Assembly: GCA_023630585.1 (NCBI GenBank) | Contig: CM042540.1 | Coordinates: 15,090,574-15,154,573, forward strand | Direction of reading: 5' to 3' | Length of the DNA: 64,000 nt | DNA from: Cranoglanis bouderius | Taxonomy: Eukaryota; Chordata; Actinopteri; Siluriformes; Cranoglanididae | Shown here: piece by piece, positions 36,659 to 48,866 of the stretch | Layout of the letters: each line of letters starts with the position of its first letter | How positions within the stretch are numbered: position 1 is the first letter of the stretch | Notes under the pieces: generated by a model | The model's input: the letters and a program-made list of their open reading frames with translations, nothing else | Databases searched by the model: none | What the model was told of the DNA's origin: nothing | Program-made: the position numbers and the translations under genes

Positions 36659-36766
36659 CAATCTTTATAATTCACATTCAGTAAATGCTTTTATTATATT
36701 TTTGGTAAACTATCTCTGTATTCACTGCTGAATACCATTGTCATTTTTAATTTGTTACATGATAGG

Positions 36767-38079
36767 TTACAGTTCTGTATTCTGGATATTATGCAGTCGA
36801 ATGACACTTTCACACCTCACTGTAACATGTGAATCCCCTGTCTCTGTGTTGCTTTGTTTTCTTATATCTCTTGGAACTTTGAGCAACCGTAGACTAGTGG
36901 ACACTTGGACTTTTCTGATTCTTATTTGTTTCCGGAATCCCTTGCAAAAGACAAAATATATCAGTGGATCCATGCAAGCATTGAGCACTGAAAGCAGAAC
37001 TGTGACCTCCTTCATGATGTAAAACGACTTCGCTGTAATACCACATCCCTGTAACATGGGCTTTAGGAAGGCATAAGGGAGCCTCACTAGGTGGTAGGGC
37101 ACAAAGCACACACAGAAAACCACCACAAGCACTAGCATGTTGTGCTTAGACCTGCTCAGTTTACGGTGGCTCCTTTGGGTCTGCACTGGGGGGTGGCCAT
37201 GTCGAAGCCTCTGCACCGTGCCCCAATAGAACAGGATCAGGGACACCAGTACAAAAATGAAAAGGAGTGTAGAAACACAGTGGGTGATCTTGTAGACCGT
37301 GCTGACCTGATGGCTGTGTGAAGACTCACAGCCAATGCCATGCAGATTTGGACCTGCCCCCCAGGATGTGCTCAGAAACACGACCATGTAAATTAAAGCC
37401 ATTGCAGTTAAGGAAGTCCATGTTATAATGGAGATACAGCGTGCAGCATGGGCTGTCTGCAGTGCATGAGTCTCTAATGGATGAGCAATCTTTAGATATC
37501 TAAAGAAAGAAAGATAGTGGTTACTTTGACTGTGCTGGGGGGGGGGGGGTTTCATAGTACTGCAGAAGCATTACTATCAGTAAAGTAAAATTTCAGTGAA
37601 TAGGGTGGATTAAATTAGATGACATATTATCTACATGGCATCTGAAACCAGATGTCTTTTGCACAAGTCTTTCTACTTAGGTACCTGTTTGCAGCGATGT
37701 AATCCATGAAGAGAATGCTGGCATACATGTTGAGATAAAAGCCCGCAGCACCAAAATTGCAGTAAATTTGTCGCATCACTGTTGATTTGCTAGCATAGTT
37801 GGCAATGCGCAATGGCAGAACAAGGCAGAGGAAGAAGTCCGCTGCAGCCAGGTTCTTTAGGTAGACGGTGACACTGGACTGAAATCGTAGAGTGGTGCAG
37901 TAATACACTCGCATGGTGATGGCGTTCAGTGCCAAACTAACGAGGCAGACTGTTGAGTAGGAAAAAATGAAAAAAGGATGGGCTGGCAACTCTGACAGGC
38001 CACAAGCGTCCAGTGTTGCATTTGTTGTGTTTGATGCCGTGCTGTCATTCAAAGCATTTGTCAGACTGTTGGCTGTCAT
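36767..38079 (-). CDS. divergent two-exon P2Y-like receptor (P2RY14 position)
   Basis: Two exons, 37685-38079 and 36767-37499, join in phase (donor cag/gtacct, acceptor tttag/a) to give a 375-aa class A receptor. Seen: N-glycosylation sites in the N-terminus, VTVYLKNLAAADFFLCLVLP in TM2, Cys in CNFGAAGFYLNMYASILF (TM3), ANRYLKIAHPL at the end of TM3, [17 protein letters not shown] in TM6 and EVTVLLSVLNACMDPLIYF in TM7. These place it among P2Y12/13/14-like and related receptors. Unusual points are NRY in place of DRY and an intron cutting the Arg codon of that motif. By gene order it stands where P2RY14 lies in human, but sequence alone does not settle orthology; P2RY13-, P2RY12- or GPR34-like origins remain possible. 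Ligand unknown. A possible 5' acceptor lies just upstream of the ATG, so a non-coding first exon is likely. Confidence 0.85.
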
Positions 38080-38569
38080 TGTAGTTTTAAAACTGCATAA
38101 AGGAGATGCAGAAATTATATTAAAACAAACTGCTCTCTAACACCTCACTTGCATGAATATTATCCAAGACAATGTTGTATTCCTCAAACTGTATGCTATT
38201 ATAAAAACATCTGAATATTAATGTTTGTCCACTTGCCCAGAAACAAGTGAATGTTTGATCAGACTAGTAAAACATACAGTACTAGTAACATACAGACATA
38301 CAATAACACATAGACATACAATAACATACAAACATACTAGTAACATACAAACCAGGCTTACAAATTATTTTACAAAATAAAAATGAATGTGTTCTGAGAG
38401 GACACTATTTTCAGCATATAGCTCAAATGTGCAACTTTCACAGTAGATTAGCCTCCTTTGCTTAGCAAGCATTGCTGACTGGTACAGAAAGAATAAAAGA
38501 CACAACTTTCAACAATTCTCTGGCTTCAGTTTCTCCAGTTACATTGTCTGAAATAAGGTATTTTGTGAA

Positions 38570-40044
38570 TACGGTCAGGTCCATAAGTATTTGGCCAGTG
38601 ACACAATTTTCAATTTTGCACACTGTACACCACTACAATGGATTTGAAATGAAGAAATCAAGATGTGATTGTGAAGTGTAGACTTTTAGGATTATTTTTA
38701 ATACTTGGATGCAAATCCTTTGCAGTCAATGACTGCCTGAAATCTGGAACCCATGGACATCACCAAATGCTTAGTTTCTTCCCTTGAGATGCTTTGCCAG
38801 GCCTTTACTGCAGCTGCCTTCAGTTGCTGCTTGTTTGTGGGTCTTTCTGCCTTCAGTTTTGTCTTCAGTAAGTGAAAAGCATGCTCAATTGGGTTGAGGT
38901 CATTGGACATTTAAGAACATTTAATTTCTTTGCCTTAAGAAGCCCTTGGGTTGCTTTCGCGGTACGTTTTGGGTCATTATCCATCTGTACCGTGAAGCAC
39001 CGTCCTATCACTTTTGCAGCATTTGACTGAATCTGAGCAGAAAGTATAGCTCTATACACTTCAGAATTCATCCTGCTACTTATATCAGCAGTCACATTAT
39101 CAATAAACACCAGTGACCCAGTTCCGTTGGCAGCTATACATGCCCATGCCATAACACTTCCTCCACATGTTTGACAGATGATATGGTATGCTTTAGAACA
39201 TGAGCCCTTCCTTTCATTCTCCATACTCTTCTCTTCCCATCATTCTGGTACAAGTTAATATTGCATCTGAACCGGTCAGCCCTTCGGGTTTTTTTTTTTG
39301 TTTGTTTGTTTGTTTGTTTGTTTGTTTTTTAGCAAAGTCTAATCTGGCCTCTCTGTTCTTGAGTGTTACCACTGGTATGAATCTTGAGGTAAACTGTCTA
39401 TATTTGCATCCATGAAGGCCTCTTTATTGTAGACTTTGACAGTGATACGCCTAGCTCCTCCAGAGTGTTCTTGACTTGGCTAGATGTTGTGAAGGGTTTA
39501 TTCTTCATCCACTTTAGTTGTCTTCCGTGGCATTCCAGGCCTTTTGGTGTCGCTGAGCTCACCAGTGCATTCCTTCTTTTTAAGAATGTACCAGATTGTT
39601 GATTTGGCCACTCCTAAAGTTTCTGCTATCTCTCTGATAGGTCTGTTTTGTTTTTTCAGCCTAAAGATGGCCTCCTTCACTTGGATCCCCAACTGTTTGA
39701 ATCACATATTGAGAGTTCCCATGAACAGCTACCAAATACACATTCAATGTTTGGAATCAACTCCAGACCATTTATCTCCTTAATTTGTCAGGAAATAATG
39801 TGGAAACAGTCCACACCTGGCCATGAAACTGCTTATCGGTCAATTGTCCAATTACATTTGAGCCTGTAAAAATGGAGGGACTCCATTTTTATAAAAATGT
39901 CATTCCTAAATAGTTAATGCAATATTTTACAGTCTACACTTCAATCACATTTTGATTGCTTCATTTCAAATCCATTATGGTGGTGTACAGAGGCAAAATT
40001 ACAAAAATTTTGTCACTGTCCAGATACATATGGCCCTGTCTGTA
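38570..40044 (-). mobile_element. Tc1-like transposon, reverse orientation
   Basis: Left end TACGGTCAGGTCCATAAGTA and the inverse of the right end (tacagacagggccatatgta) match, and similarity continues through 'cagtgacacaatttt', 'ctgtacaccactacaatggatttgaaatgaag' on both sides. Length 1.48 kb. A (GTTT)n run has expanded at 39297-39326. Confidence 0.85.
38698..39692 (-). pseudogene. Tc1 transposase pseudogene
   Basis: The N-terminal piece MGIQVKEAIFRLKKQNRPIR... with a helix-turn-helix runs from 39692 to a stop near 39498. The middle has CGGSVMAWACIAANGTGSLV and the second Asp block TVQMDNDPKRTAKAT (38865-39224). The last block NDLNPIEHAFHLLKTKLKAE is in a third frame (38698-38910). Frameshifts and missing sequence make it dead. 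Confidence 0.8.
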
Positions 40045-40352
40045 TGTCCAATAAGCTTATTCAGTATGGATACTGAATCAGTAGCCCTTTGTGTCAGTTC
40101 AAGGGCTAACACTGACATGTACGAGTCTAAAAGGGAACGAAAACTTATTCCCACATAGAAAGATAACTCTGACATGGCTGACATACAGGTAGCTAGCTGC
40201 AAAAGTAACCATCGAACTATAACACACAGTTTGTACACACGATACATGACAAAAAAATTACATCTTAGCAAGTGGAAATATCTTGAATGTAGTCAAATTT
40301 ATTATTTTTTTAAATGAATTATGATTCCATATAAGTTCTTATAAAGTATTAA

Positions 40353-40394
40353 TTTATTTAAGTGTTTCCTGGTACAAGGAAACACTTAAATAAA
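40353..40394. repeat. perfect hairpin, 18-bp arms and 6-base loop
   Basis: TTTATTTAAGTGTTTCCT at 40353-40370 is the exact inverse of 40377-40394, with ggtaca between. It stands at the left of a MITE-like remnant. Confidence 0.9.
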
Positions 40395-42049
40395 AATGAG
40401 TTATTAAACCTATTTTATTAGATTATTTTGCTCATTTTTAGCATTTATATCTAGAAAGAAGCTTATATTTGGTTGATTGTGATCTTATATCTTACTGTAA
40501 TCTTATAATAGAAAATACTAGATAGATTTGACTATATTCAAGATATATTCACTTGTATTGTCTATATTCACTATATTGTCACTTGGCATTTTTTTGCAGT
40601 GATATGTGGGTTGTTTTTTTTTAGCACATTAATGTTATATAGAGTGAGGAAGAAGGACTCTAAAAGGAGAAGATGCTGTGCGTGTGTACATGCGTGCCTG
40701 CAGGAGAGAGAACGAGAGAGCCACCAGTTAAAGCCAGTAGGCTAGATGGACATGCTAATAGGACAGTGTATAAGGGAAGTGAAAATGATGTTATATGTTT
40801 CATATCTGAAATGTTACTTTCAATAGAATGATGGTTTCCTTTCAGAATCTTTTTTTGTTCTTCTGTCTTTCCCATGCACACATTATAAATTGTACAGTGT
40901 CAACTGTACCATTTTATTAAACCTACTTATTGACCTTTTTCAATGGACAGTTGCCTTTGGCCTTCGGACAAGTAAAATGCGGATTTTACTGAATGCTTAA
41001 AGGTTAACATCAAGCAAATAAATATTCTGAGCATCAAATAATTATACTATTTGTACTAAATTTGCAAACTTGTTGATAATTGTTTTTTTTTTATTTCAAA
41101 CAATTAATATTGAAGTCAAGTATTGTATGTAAGTAAAATTCTGAGCTTTTACTTATCAACATCTTGTAAAATTTAACATTTAATTTTAAAGAAACAAGTG
41201 TGAATTTATTCTGGATTTGTTTTATACCTACATTTTTAAAGCCACTGCATTGAACATAGTTATTTTTATTTCCTTTTCCCACTTTATTTTTATCCAAGAT
41301 TGCTTGGACGTAGCGTTGTCTTTTATATTTAAATTTTGTTAATATTGTTTTATTTACATCCCAGTTGCTGTGTGATATGTGTTTAATGTATAATGTATAT
41401 ACGGCAGATACAGTATATGTAATTTAAGAGTAATCATTTACAAAGACCTTTTGCTGTATTTTATGGGATTTTTTTTTTTTTTTTCAGCGAATGCATGAAT
41501 GAATGAAATATTACCAAATTTGAGACTAGAGTCATCAAGTCATTCCCTTTATTTATATTGTCTATTTTCTCTGTGTTAAATCTGCCAAAACCATTCATCT
41601 GAGATGTCGTACAAAACAGCAACACATTTGGAATTTAAATATGCGACGTTTTAATGATGTACAGTATAACAGGACAGGTTAGACTCACCCTTGCAAAGTC
41701 ATCTTCAGTCATTAAGAGTCCAGGAGTGCTGCTATCTTTGATTTTTAGTTACCCCTTACTTCCTTCTGCGAACTCAAACAAGGAAGTAAAATTAGTGATG
41801 CAAATAAGTGCTTTTGTCTATGAGACAGATGGGGTTGTGATAATGTGCATGACTGATGCACGGTTATCATCCATCACAACAACAGATAATGCTGTAGACC
41901 TGCCCCCAACCCCCAATGATTTGCATGGTTTCCTGAAAACTTTGTTCTTTTGTATTCTATGTATATGTACTCTACATATTTGCGTCAGTTAGAAACCACA
42001 TTATTCCGACACTGAATACCACTCTAAACGCGAAGTATATTTTTTTCTG

Positions 42050-42230
42050 TAGACCACAAGTTCTCAACCCTGATCCTAGAATACCCTCGATTTAATAATC
42101 CAGCTAATCTAATCAGCTAATAAACAGCCCATCTTAAGTTGAAGTGGATGTGATCGAGCAGAGAAACCCTAACATGCACGACATGGGGTACTCCAGGACC
42201 AAGGGTGGAAACCTGTGCTGTAGGCCATTA
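42050..42230. mobile_element. small fold-back (terminal-inverted) repeat element
   Basis: 'agttctcaaccctgatcctagaatacc' at the left and 'ggtactccaggaccaagggtggaaacc' at the right are inverted relatives, about 25-28 bp each. The left end sequence is a frequent fish repeat start and recurs near 53357-53400 ('agatcagtggttaccagtcctggaatacc'). Confidence 0.55.
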
Positions 42231-43376
42231 TTTTGCTTTTGTTTATTGCTGCTACAGCTAGTTGTCAATGTATGCTTTGTAATGCTATGTGTTGTGTGTT
42301 GTGTTGCCCCCTTGTGGAATCCGTTCAAAAATTCAACTACATTCCAGGCTTCCTGCAAACCTGTGTAGGTTTAAGCGATACAGAAAACTGATGGATGGAT
42401 GGGTGGATTGATGGATGGATGGTCTTAACAACAAATCATTTGTCAGAAGTTTAACAAGAATTAAACAAATGCACTCATTTACTTTTGCTGCAGTGAACTG
42501 TTTGGGGACTAGCTGTAGAAACAGGGAAATTCACTTACATAGTCTTCTTGTATCATGATAATTATTATAATGTTTGATGTAAAATTGACACATGTCTGGT
42601 GTACAAAATTGAAATAAAGTAAAAAAAAAAAAAAAATTTATAAAATTAAAATAAAAATCTGTCTGCAAGTTTACCCACAGAGCTTAAACATTTAAAGAAA
42701 TGAAAGCTAAAAGCTATCCCATACTAAGTTACTTTATCTATTTGTTTAATTCTTGCTAATTTCTTGACCAATGATTTGTTGTTAAGACCATTAATAGCTT
42801 AATATTTTGCCCAGGAGTGTACACTGACTCAATAACCATTTCATCCTGAAGCAAGCTCAACAAACTTGGAGTTTCAGTTTGGTAGCCAGCTTCACTTACC
42901 CAAAAATTCACAAGCTGGTTTGACTGCGGTATCACGACATATGTTAACAACTCGTTATGTCAGGCTTTTCTCACCAAGTTGCACGCATTCACTTTAAAAA
43001 GGGCAGATCTCACATTGGCTCAAATGCTTATTGTAAAAACTGGAGATGGATCAGGTTAAGGCTGTATATTTTATGGCAGAGGAAAAGATTATAATAATGA
43101 ATTATTTTGAAGAATTCAAATATATAATAAAAGCAAAAAATAATAATAAATAAATAAATAAATACTGTCACTGCTGCCACGGCCCATGAAGGCATGTGGC
43201 AAAAATAGCTAACTGTGTAAATGCATAAACTGTAATAGACAATTTTATTTAAATTCACATAACACTTGTAAAGTAATTGTAATTGAAATAATTAGCAGTA
43301 AATTGTTATTGCTAATTTCAGCTGCAATCCCAGTGGCATTAGGCAGTCTTGGCAGCAGATAAATTACCAAATATAC

Positions 43377-44833
43377 TCAGCATCAAAAGAAACTAATAGG
43401 TTCTAAAAGACATATTTCAATATAATTTTATTGGTAATTAGCTAATGTTTTGGTTGTTTTGATTGCTCTGAGGTCCAGGTAAGTTTGTTGACTCTTTAAT
43501 TGGCCAGGTCACGCCTCGTTATCTCTGTTTGATTGAGTGAGCTTATTTGAGCTTAAGGCTGATTTCTGTCCTAACATTTAATGACACCTGAAAGATTTCA
43601 CTCTGGTGGCAATTGTTGACGATTTCTGAGGTGAAAAACATTGAAAGAAAATTGATGCCAAGGTTGACGAATGAACAGCGCCTACAGGCAATTGGTATGC
43701 TGGAGTCTGGTGTCAGTCAGACTGTTGTTGCACAAAGACTTGGCTGTAGTCAAGGTGCAGTATCCAATCTTGTGAGACAATATGCTCAAACTGGTACAGT
43801 AAGAGATCGACCAAGGTCTGGGAGACCACGTGTAACCACTGCTCAACAGGATAGATGGATAATGTTGCAGCATCTCAGAAACCGCTTCCGTCATGCAACC
43901 CAGACTGCTGCAGAAAATGCTGGAAGGAACAACCCCAGAATAAGCAGTTCAGCTGTACGTAGGCGTCTGGCAACTGACCAGCTGCAGGCAAGACGGCCAT
44001 ACAGAGGCCCTATACTCAGTGCCACTCACCGTAACAACAGACTCAGGTGGTGTCAGCAACACCACAGGTGGACTTGCATCCAGTGGGGACAAGTCCTTTT
44101 CTCTGACAAGTCCAGATTTTGTCTTGATACCGTTGATGGTTGGGAAAGAGTGTGGCGCAGACGAGGTGAGCGATTCAGACAATGTTGCATACGTCAGTGG
44201 AACCAATGGGGTGGTGCAAGTGTAATGGTCTGGGCAGGAATTACAGCTCGTTACAGGACACTGACATTGTCAGTGGAACTCTTACTGCCAGACGTTATGT
44301 TGATGAGATGCTCAGACCACATCTCTTGCCGTTTTTGCAAGAGCACAATGACGTCACAATATTCCAGCAAGATAATGCACGACCTCATGCAGCTCATCTG
44401 ACTAGACAGTTCCTGGAGGCTCACAATGTGTAGGTCATGCAATGGATGCCGTATTCACCTGACTTGAACCCGATTGAACATCTTTGGGATGAATTGGGAT
44501 GACGTCTTGCTGCCAGATGACCAAGACCCATCAACAGGCAGATGCTTGCACAAGCTTTGCAGCAGGAATGGGCACAAATACCGCAACAGCGCATCCAAAA
44601 CCTGGTTTACAGTATGCGACAGCGGTGCTTGTCCTGCATTGCAAGTCATGGTGGTCACACCCGTTACTGAGAACTGTTCGTGAGCTGTTGTGGTGGAGTT
44701 CATCCATGTTGATTCTTGTTAACTTGGGACAATAAAGCTCCTTGAACTGTTTTTCCAAGTTGTTTTGTGTATTTTATCTTCAGATCATTTTTAGGAAGTG
44801 TCTGAAAATATTATTAGTTTCTTTTGATGCTGA
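43377..44833 (+). mobile_element. Tc1/mariner-superfamily transposon, almost complete
   Basis: Ends TCAGCATCAAAAGAAACTAATA at the left and, inverted, tattagtttcttttgatgctga at the right. Length 1.46 kb. It carries a single transposase region on the plus strand and is the best preserved full-length element in the window. Confidence 0.85.
43655..44690 (+). pseudogene. transposase with one frameshift and stops
   Basis: From ATG 43655: MPRLTNEQRLQAIGMLESGV then a helix-turn-helix (VAQRLGCSQGAVSNLVRQYA) and RDRPRSGRPRVTT. The DDE blocks are recognisable: VLFSDKSRFCL, ASVMVWAGITARYR, then after a shift near 44250 SGTLTARRYVDEMLRPHLLP, FQQDNARPHAAHLTRQFLEA and, past a stop (HNV*), YSPDLNPIEHLWDELG. 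A second stop follows DELG. Few lesions mean a fairly young copy. Confidence 0.82.
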
Positions 44834-44974
44834 ATTTTTTTAAAAATATTTTTACAAATTGTTAAGTAGGCTATACTTGTCTAAAAATTGATGGCCGGGG
44901 GGACTGTTGGTGGTCCTCCACCCTCAAATGATACTAGCTGAAGAATTGGCCCTGTAATGGAAGGCCAGACCTCT

Positions 44975-45480
44975 AAAATACATTATATGGCCAAATGCTT
45001 GTGCACACCTGACCATCACATCCATATGTACTTTTTGAACATCCCATTCCAGATTTAGTCCTCCCTTTGCTGTTATAATAACATCCACTCTTTTGGGAAG
45101 GCTTTCCACTAGATTTTGGAGTGTGGCTTTGGGGATTTGTCCATTCAGCCACAAGAGTGTTTGTGAAGTCTGGCACTGATGTTGGGTGAGGAGGCCTGGT
45201 GAACAGTCAGCGTTCCAGTTCATCCCAAAAGTCTTCAGTGGGGTTGAAGTCAGGGCTCTGTGCAGACCACTAGAGTTCTTCAACTCTAACCTTGGCAAAC
45301 CATGTCTTCATGGACCTTGCTTTGTGCACAGGGGCATTGACATGCTGGAACAGGTTTGGGCCCCTTAGTTCCAGTTTAGTTACATGCTCCTGTAGAATCA
45401 TAATACTACAGCATACAAAGATATCCTATACAATTGTGTGTTTCCAACTTTGTGGCAACAGAATGGGGAAGACCCATATA
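44975..45480 (-). mobile_element. Tc1/mariner remnant with 'tatggccaaa...gtgcacacctgaccatcac' end
   Basis: 'cattatatggccaaatgcttgtgcacacctgaccatcacatccatatg' is the common fish terminal repeat. On the minus strand the remains of the C-terminal transposase are readable (HQCQTSQTLLWLNGQIPKAT, VESLPKRVDVIITAKGGLNL), with frameshifts. A second, shorter copy of the family is at 57838-58160. Confidence 0.7.
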
Positions 45481-46009
45481 TTGTATTTCTTCTGACCCAG
45501 AAGAAGTTAAGAACAAATAGACTAAAATAAAGTTGTACTTAAATATATGTGTTAATTATTAATAAGCTGTTTTTTCTCTTTGCTCAGTAAGACCTCTAGA
45601 GCCTTTCTACACTATACATGAGGTGACAACTGCATACTGGCTCAAGTTAGTCCAGTGTATTCAGTCCACTGATTGTAGCCAATTTTGTAAACAATACAGA
45701 TTCTTCAAACTGGTGGTGCCAACGATTACATTTATTATACAGTCTCTGTGTGCTCTGAGAGGCTTTGGGTGTAACCTCACTACTTTCACATTAAATTGCC
45801 ACAGTGGTCTACAAAAAATCTTGTGTGTTCAGATCTGTCTACTAGAATTATTGTTTTGCTGGAGTATTGAAAAAGGTTAGTATTGAAAGGTGTATAGTAT
45901 TGCTATGTTTAAATGTCAAGACAAATAACTGAATTAAAAAGTAATTAGTCAAATAAAGATCCTGTCCACTGTTTAATGTGTGGTGTTTGTGTAGTACCAT
46001 AAATATATA

Positions 46010-46343
46010 TACAGGATCTCACAAAAGTGAGTACGCCCCTCACATTTTTGTAAATATTTTATTATATCTTTTCATGGGACAACACTGACGAAATGACGCT
46101 TTGCTACAATGTAATAATTTGCTACTCAAATATAGTACTCACTTTTGTTGCCAGCGGTTTAGACATTAATGGCTGTGTGTTGAGTTATTTTGAGGGGACA
46201 GCAAATTTACACTGTTATACAAGCTGAACACTCACTACTTTACATTGTAGCAAAGTGTCATTTCTTCAGTGTTGCCCCATGAAAAGATATAATAAAATAT
46301 GTACAAAAATGTGAGGAGTGTACTCACTTTTGTGAGATACATA
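46010..46343. mobile_element. terminal-repeat-only derivative of the 16605-18009 Tc1 family
   Basis: Left part 'acaggatctcacaaaagtgagtacgcccctcacatttttgtaaat' and right part 'aatgtgaggagtgtactcacttttgtgagata' match both ends of the 16605-18009 copy, including 'gttgccagcggtttagacattaatggctgtgtgttgag'. The transposase is entirely absent, so it is a short non-autonomous form. Confidence 0.88.
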
Positions 46344-46469
46344 TACATATATACACTTTTGTGAGTATATATAAAATGTATATAAACAATATAAGAATTG
46401 CCATAGAGATCCTTTCGAAATACAAGCACAGGGCACCACCTGGAATCCTCAAGGAAACTGCATGCCAAA

Positions 46470-46612
46470 TTACATTGGCATGTTTTTAGGAGGCGGGAGG
46501 AAACTGGAGAACATGGAGGAAACTCTACACAAATAGTAACCTGAGCTCAGGACCTTTGAACCTTGCTGTGAGGCAGCAACGCTACCCACTGCGCCACCTT
46601 ACCATTCAACAA
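46470..46612 (-). repeat. partial SINE, reverse copy
   Basis: 'ttaggaggcgggaggaaactggagaac' through 'gtaacctgagctcaggacc' to 'cgctacccactgcgccacc', the inverse of the head of the 7578-7810 family. Confidence 0.65.
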
Positions 46613-46640
46613 CACTCTACATAGAAATGTCGATGTTCAA

Positions 46641-47906
46641 GTGCAATCTTTTAATGAGCATTGCTTTTCAATCTTGGATGAAGTTGCTCCTATGAAATCT
46701 AGAGTAGCTCCTTCGATAAATTCCACTCCCTGGATGAACGATAATATTTGTTCTTTTAAATGGATTTGTCATAAAACTGAGCGTTTGTGGAAATCTATTC
46801 ATTTATTAGTTCACTATCAGCATTTAAAAGAAGTCTTGATTGATTTCAATAGCATGGTTAAGGATGCCAGAATTAAATACTTCTCCAATCTTATATCTAG
46901 TAGCAGACGCAACCCAAAAATTCTGTTCGACACCATTAATAACATTGTTTCTCCTCCATCACCTGCTGTTCAAATCTCTTCAGTTGATGAGTGCAACAGT
47001 TTACTTTCTTTTTTCGTGAGTAAGATAAACAATATACGAGATAACATTATTCCATCTCATTCCTTTCAAATATCTTGTATCTCCAGGCCAATAATCCTGG
47101 AGAATTTTTCTCCGATAACATTAGAAGATCTTAACAAACTGGTCAGTTCTATGAAAACTTCCTCTAGTTCTTTTGATGTGGTACCCACTGCTCTGTTCAA
47201 AAATGTAATTGACACTATTGGTCCCTGTGTGCTCTCTATAATTAATAATTCACTGATATCTGGTTATGTTCCAATTTATTTCAAACAAGCTGTTCTTCAA
47301 CCACTTCTTAAAAAAACAAATCTTGATCCAACTTTGCCCCAAAACTATAGGCCTAATTCTAAGTTACCGTTTATGGCTAAGGTTTTGGAAAAAGTGGTTG
47401 CTAATCAACTTACAGCTGTTTTGGATGCCTATAATGTGTTTGACAAATTTCAGTCTGGTTTTTGTTGGTTGCACTCTACTGAAACTGCTCTTCTTAGAGT
47501 TTCAAATGATTTCTTAATGCAAGGTGACACAGGTGAATGTTCTGTACTGATTCTTTTAGATCTTACAGCTGCTTTTGACACTGTTGATCACTGTATATTA
47601 GTTGAAAGGCTTAGAAAAGGTGTTGGTATCTCTGGAACAGCCTTGAAGTGGTTCTCGTCTTACTTATCAGACAGGTCTTTTTCAGTCAGAGTTCAAAATT
47701 ATGTCTCGTCAATAGCATCCGTGTCCTGTGGTGTTCCCCAGGGCTCTGTTCTGGCCCTTTTGCTTTTTGCAATAAGTACATTTCAGGGTGTCTGTTATAA
47801 CTGTTATGCAGATAATATTCAACTATATATTTCTTTTAAGCCACATGAAATTACTAAATTGACTATTCTTCTAAATTGCATAAACGCAATTTTCCTTCTA
47901 TCCTGA
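46641..47906 (+). pseudogene. L2 LINE reverse transcriptase fragment
   Basis: Open for 421 codons from a GTG (no ATG start expected, as the element is truncated). Reverse transcriptase blocks: NYRPNSKLPFMAKVLEKVVA, FQSGFCWLHSTETALL, ILLDLTAAFDTVDH (first catalytic Asp present), VSCGVPQGSVLALLLF, and NCYADNIQLYIS where the active YADD motif reads YADN. The N-terminal endonuclease is absent and the frame ends where the Tc1 sequence begins. Confidence 0.85.
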
Positions 47907-48866
47907 CGAGTGCTCCAGTCCCTGCTGCAGAGAAACACCCCCATAACAGGATATTACCACCTCCGTGCTTTACTGTAGGAATGGTGTTATTTGGATGGTG
48001 AGCTGTATTGGATTTCTACCAGACATATCGTTTGGTGTTGAGGCCAAATAATTCATCTGACCATAACACCTTTTTCCATGTGGCATCAGAATCTTCAAGG
48101 TGCGTTTTGGCAAAGCTCAGTCGTGGGTGGCTTTTTTCTTGCAATCCTCCCATACAAGCCACATTTGTGGAGAATTTGTGATATTGTTGTCACATGCGCA
48201 CAATGACCACTCTTTGTCATAAATTCCTGGAGCTGCGTCAGAGTTGCTGTAGCCCTTGGTAGCCTCTCTGACCAGTTTCCTCCTGGCTCTTTCATCCAGT
48301 TTGGAGCAACGTCCTGATCCAGGGAGGGTCTGTGTTGTACCAAATACCTTCCACTTCTTAATAATAGACTTCACTGTGCTTCTAGGCATTGATAAAGCCT
48401 TTGAAATGTTTTTGTATCCATCTCCTGACTTGTGCCTGTCCACAACTTTATCCCGGAGATCTTTTGACAGTGCCTTGCCACCCATAGTTGATTGTTTGCT
48501 TCAGTTTCACTACAAAATGCTCCAGGAAAGCTCTTTTCATGCTGAGCTAATCAAAATGACCACAACTGATCACAGTTGAAAGTCAAATGGCTTTGTGTGC
48601 CATTGAGAAGGGATTAGCTACACCTCATTGAGTTTACAAGTCATTTTTGTGATGGGGGTGATTCTTTTTCCAACTCAGTGATTCTGTTTTTTATTTTTTT
48701 ATTTTTTTCTGACATGTTGGTGTTATATCTTTCACTTGGATGTTATAAGTTGCACTGAGTAAATACAGCTAGATAAAACAAAAACTGTGTCTGTCTTCAT
48801 TTCAGGCTACAAAGCAACAAAATGTGATTATTTTAAAGGGGGTGATTCTTTTCTATACCCACTGTA
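47905..48866 (-). mobile_element. truncated Tc1 copy nested in the LINE
   Basis: The right end 'gattcttttctatacccactgta' is a Tc1-type terminal repeat with TA at 48865-48866. The left terminal repeat is missing. On the minus strand a broken transposase begins MGGKALSKDLRDKVVDRHKS (ATG at 48485), with the continuation RRKLVREATKGYS and, after a frameshift, LQEFMTKSGHCAHVTTISQI and GRIARKKPPTT. Confidence 0.82.

Larger units (their letters stand above)
40045..43376. other. intergenic: MITE remains, a hairpin and a fold-back repeat, no gene
   Basis: Contains an 18-bp-arm hairpin (40353-40394), a relative of the 10495-10822 element at about 40395-40605, a fold-back repeat at 42050-42230 and a SINE tail fragment ('gcgatacagaaaactgatggatggatgg') near 42372-42421. 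No exon recognised. Confidence 0.45.

Noticed and set aside
41654..41992. 112-aa plus-strand ORF
   Set aside because: No recognisable domain, composition like surrounding non-coding DNA, no splice partners.
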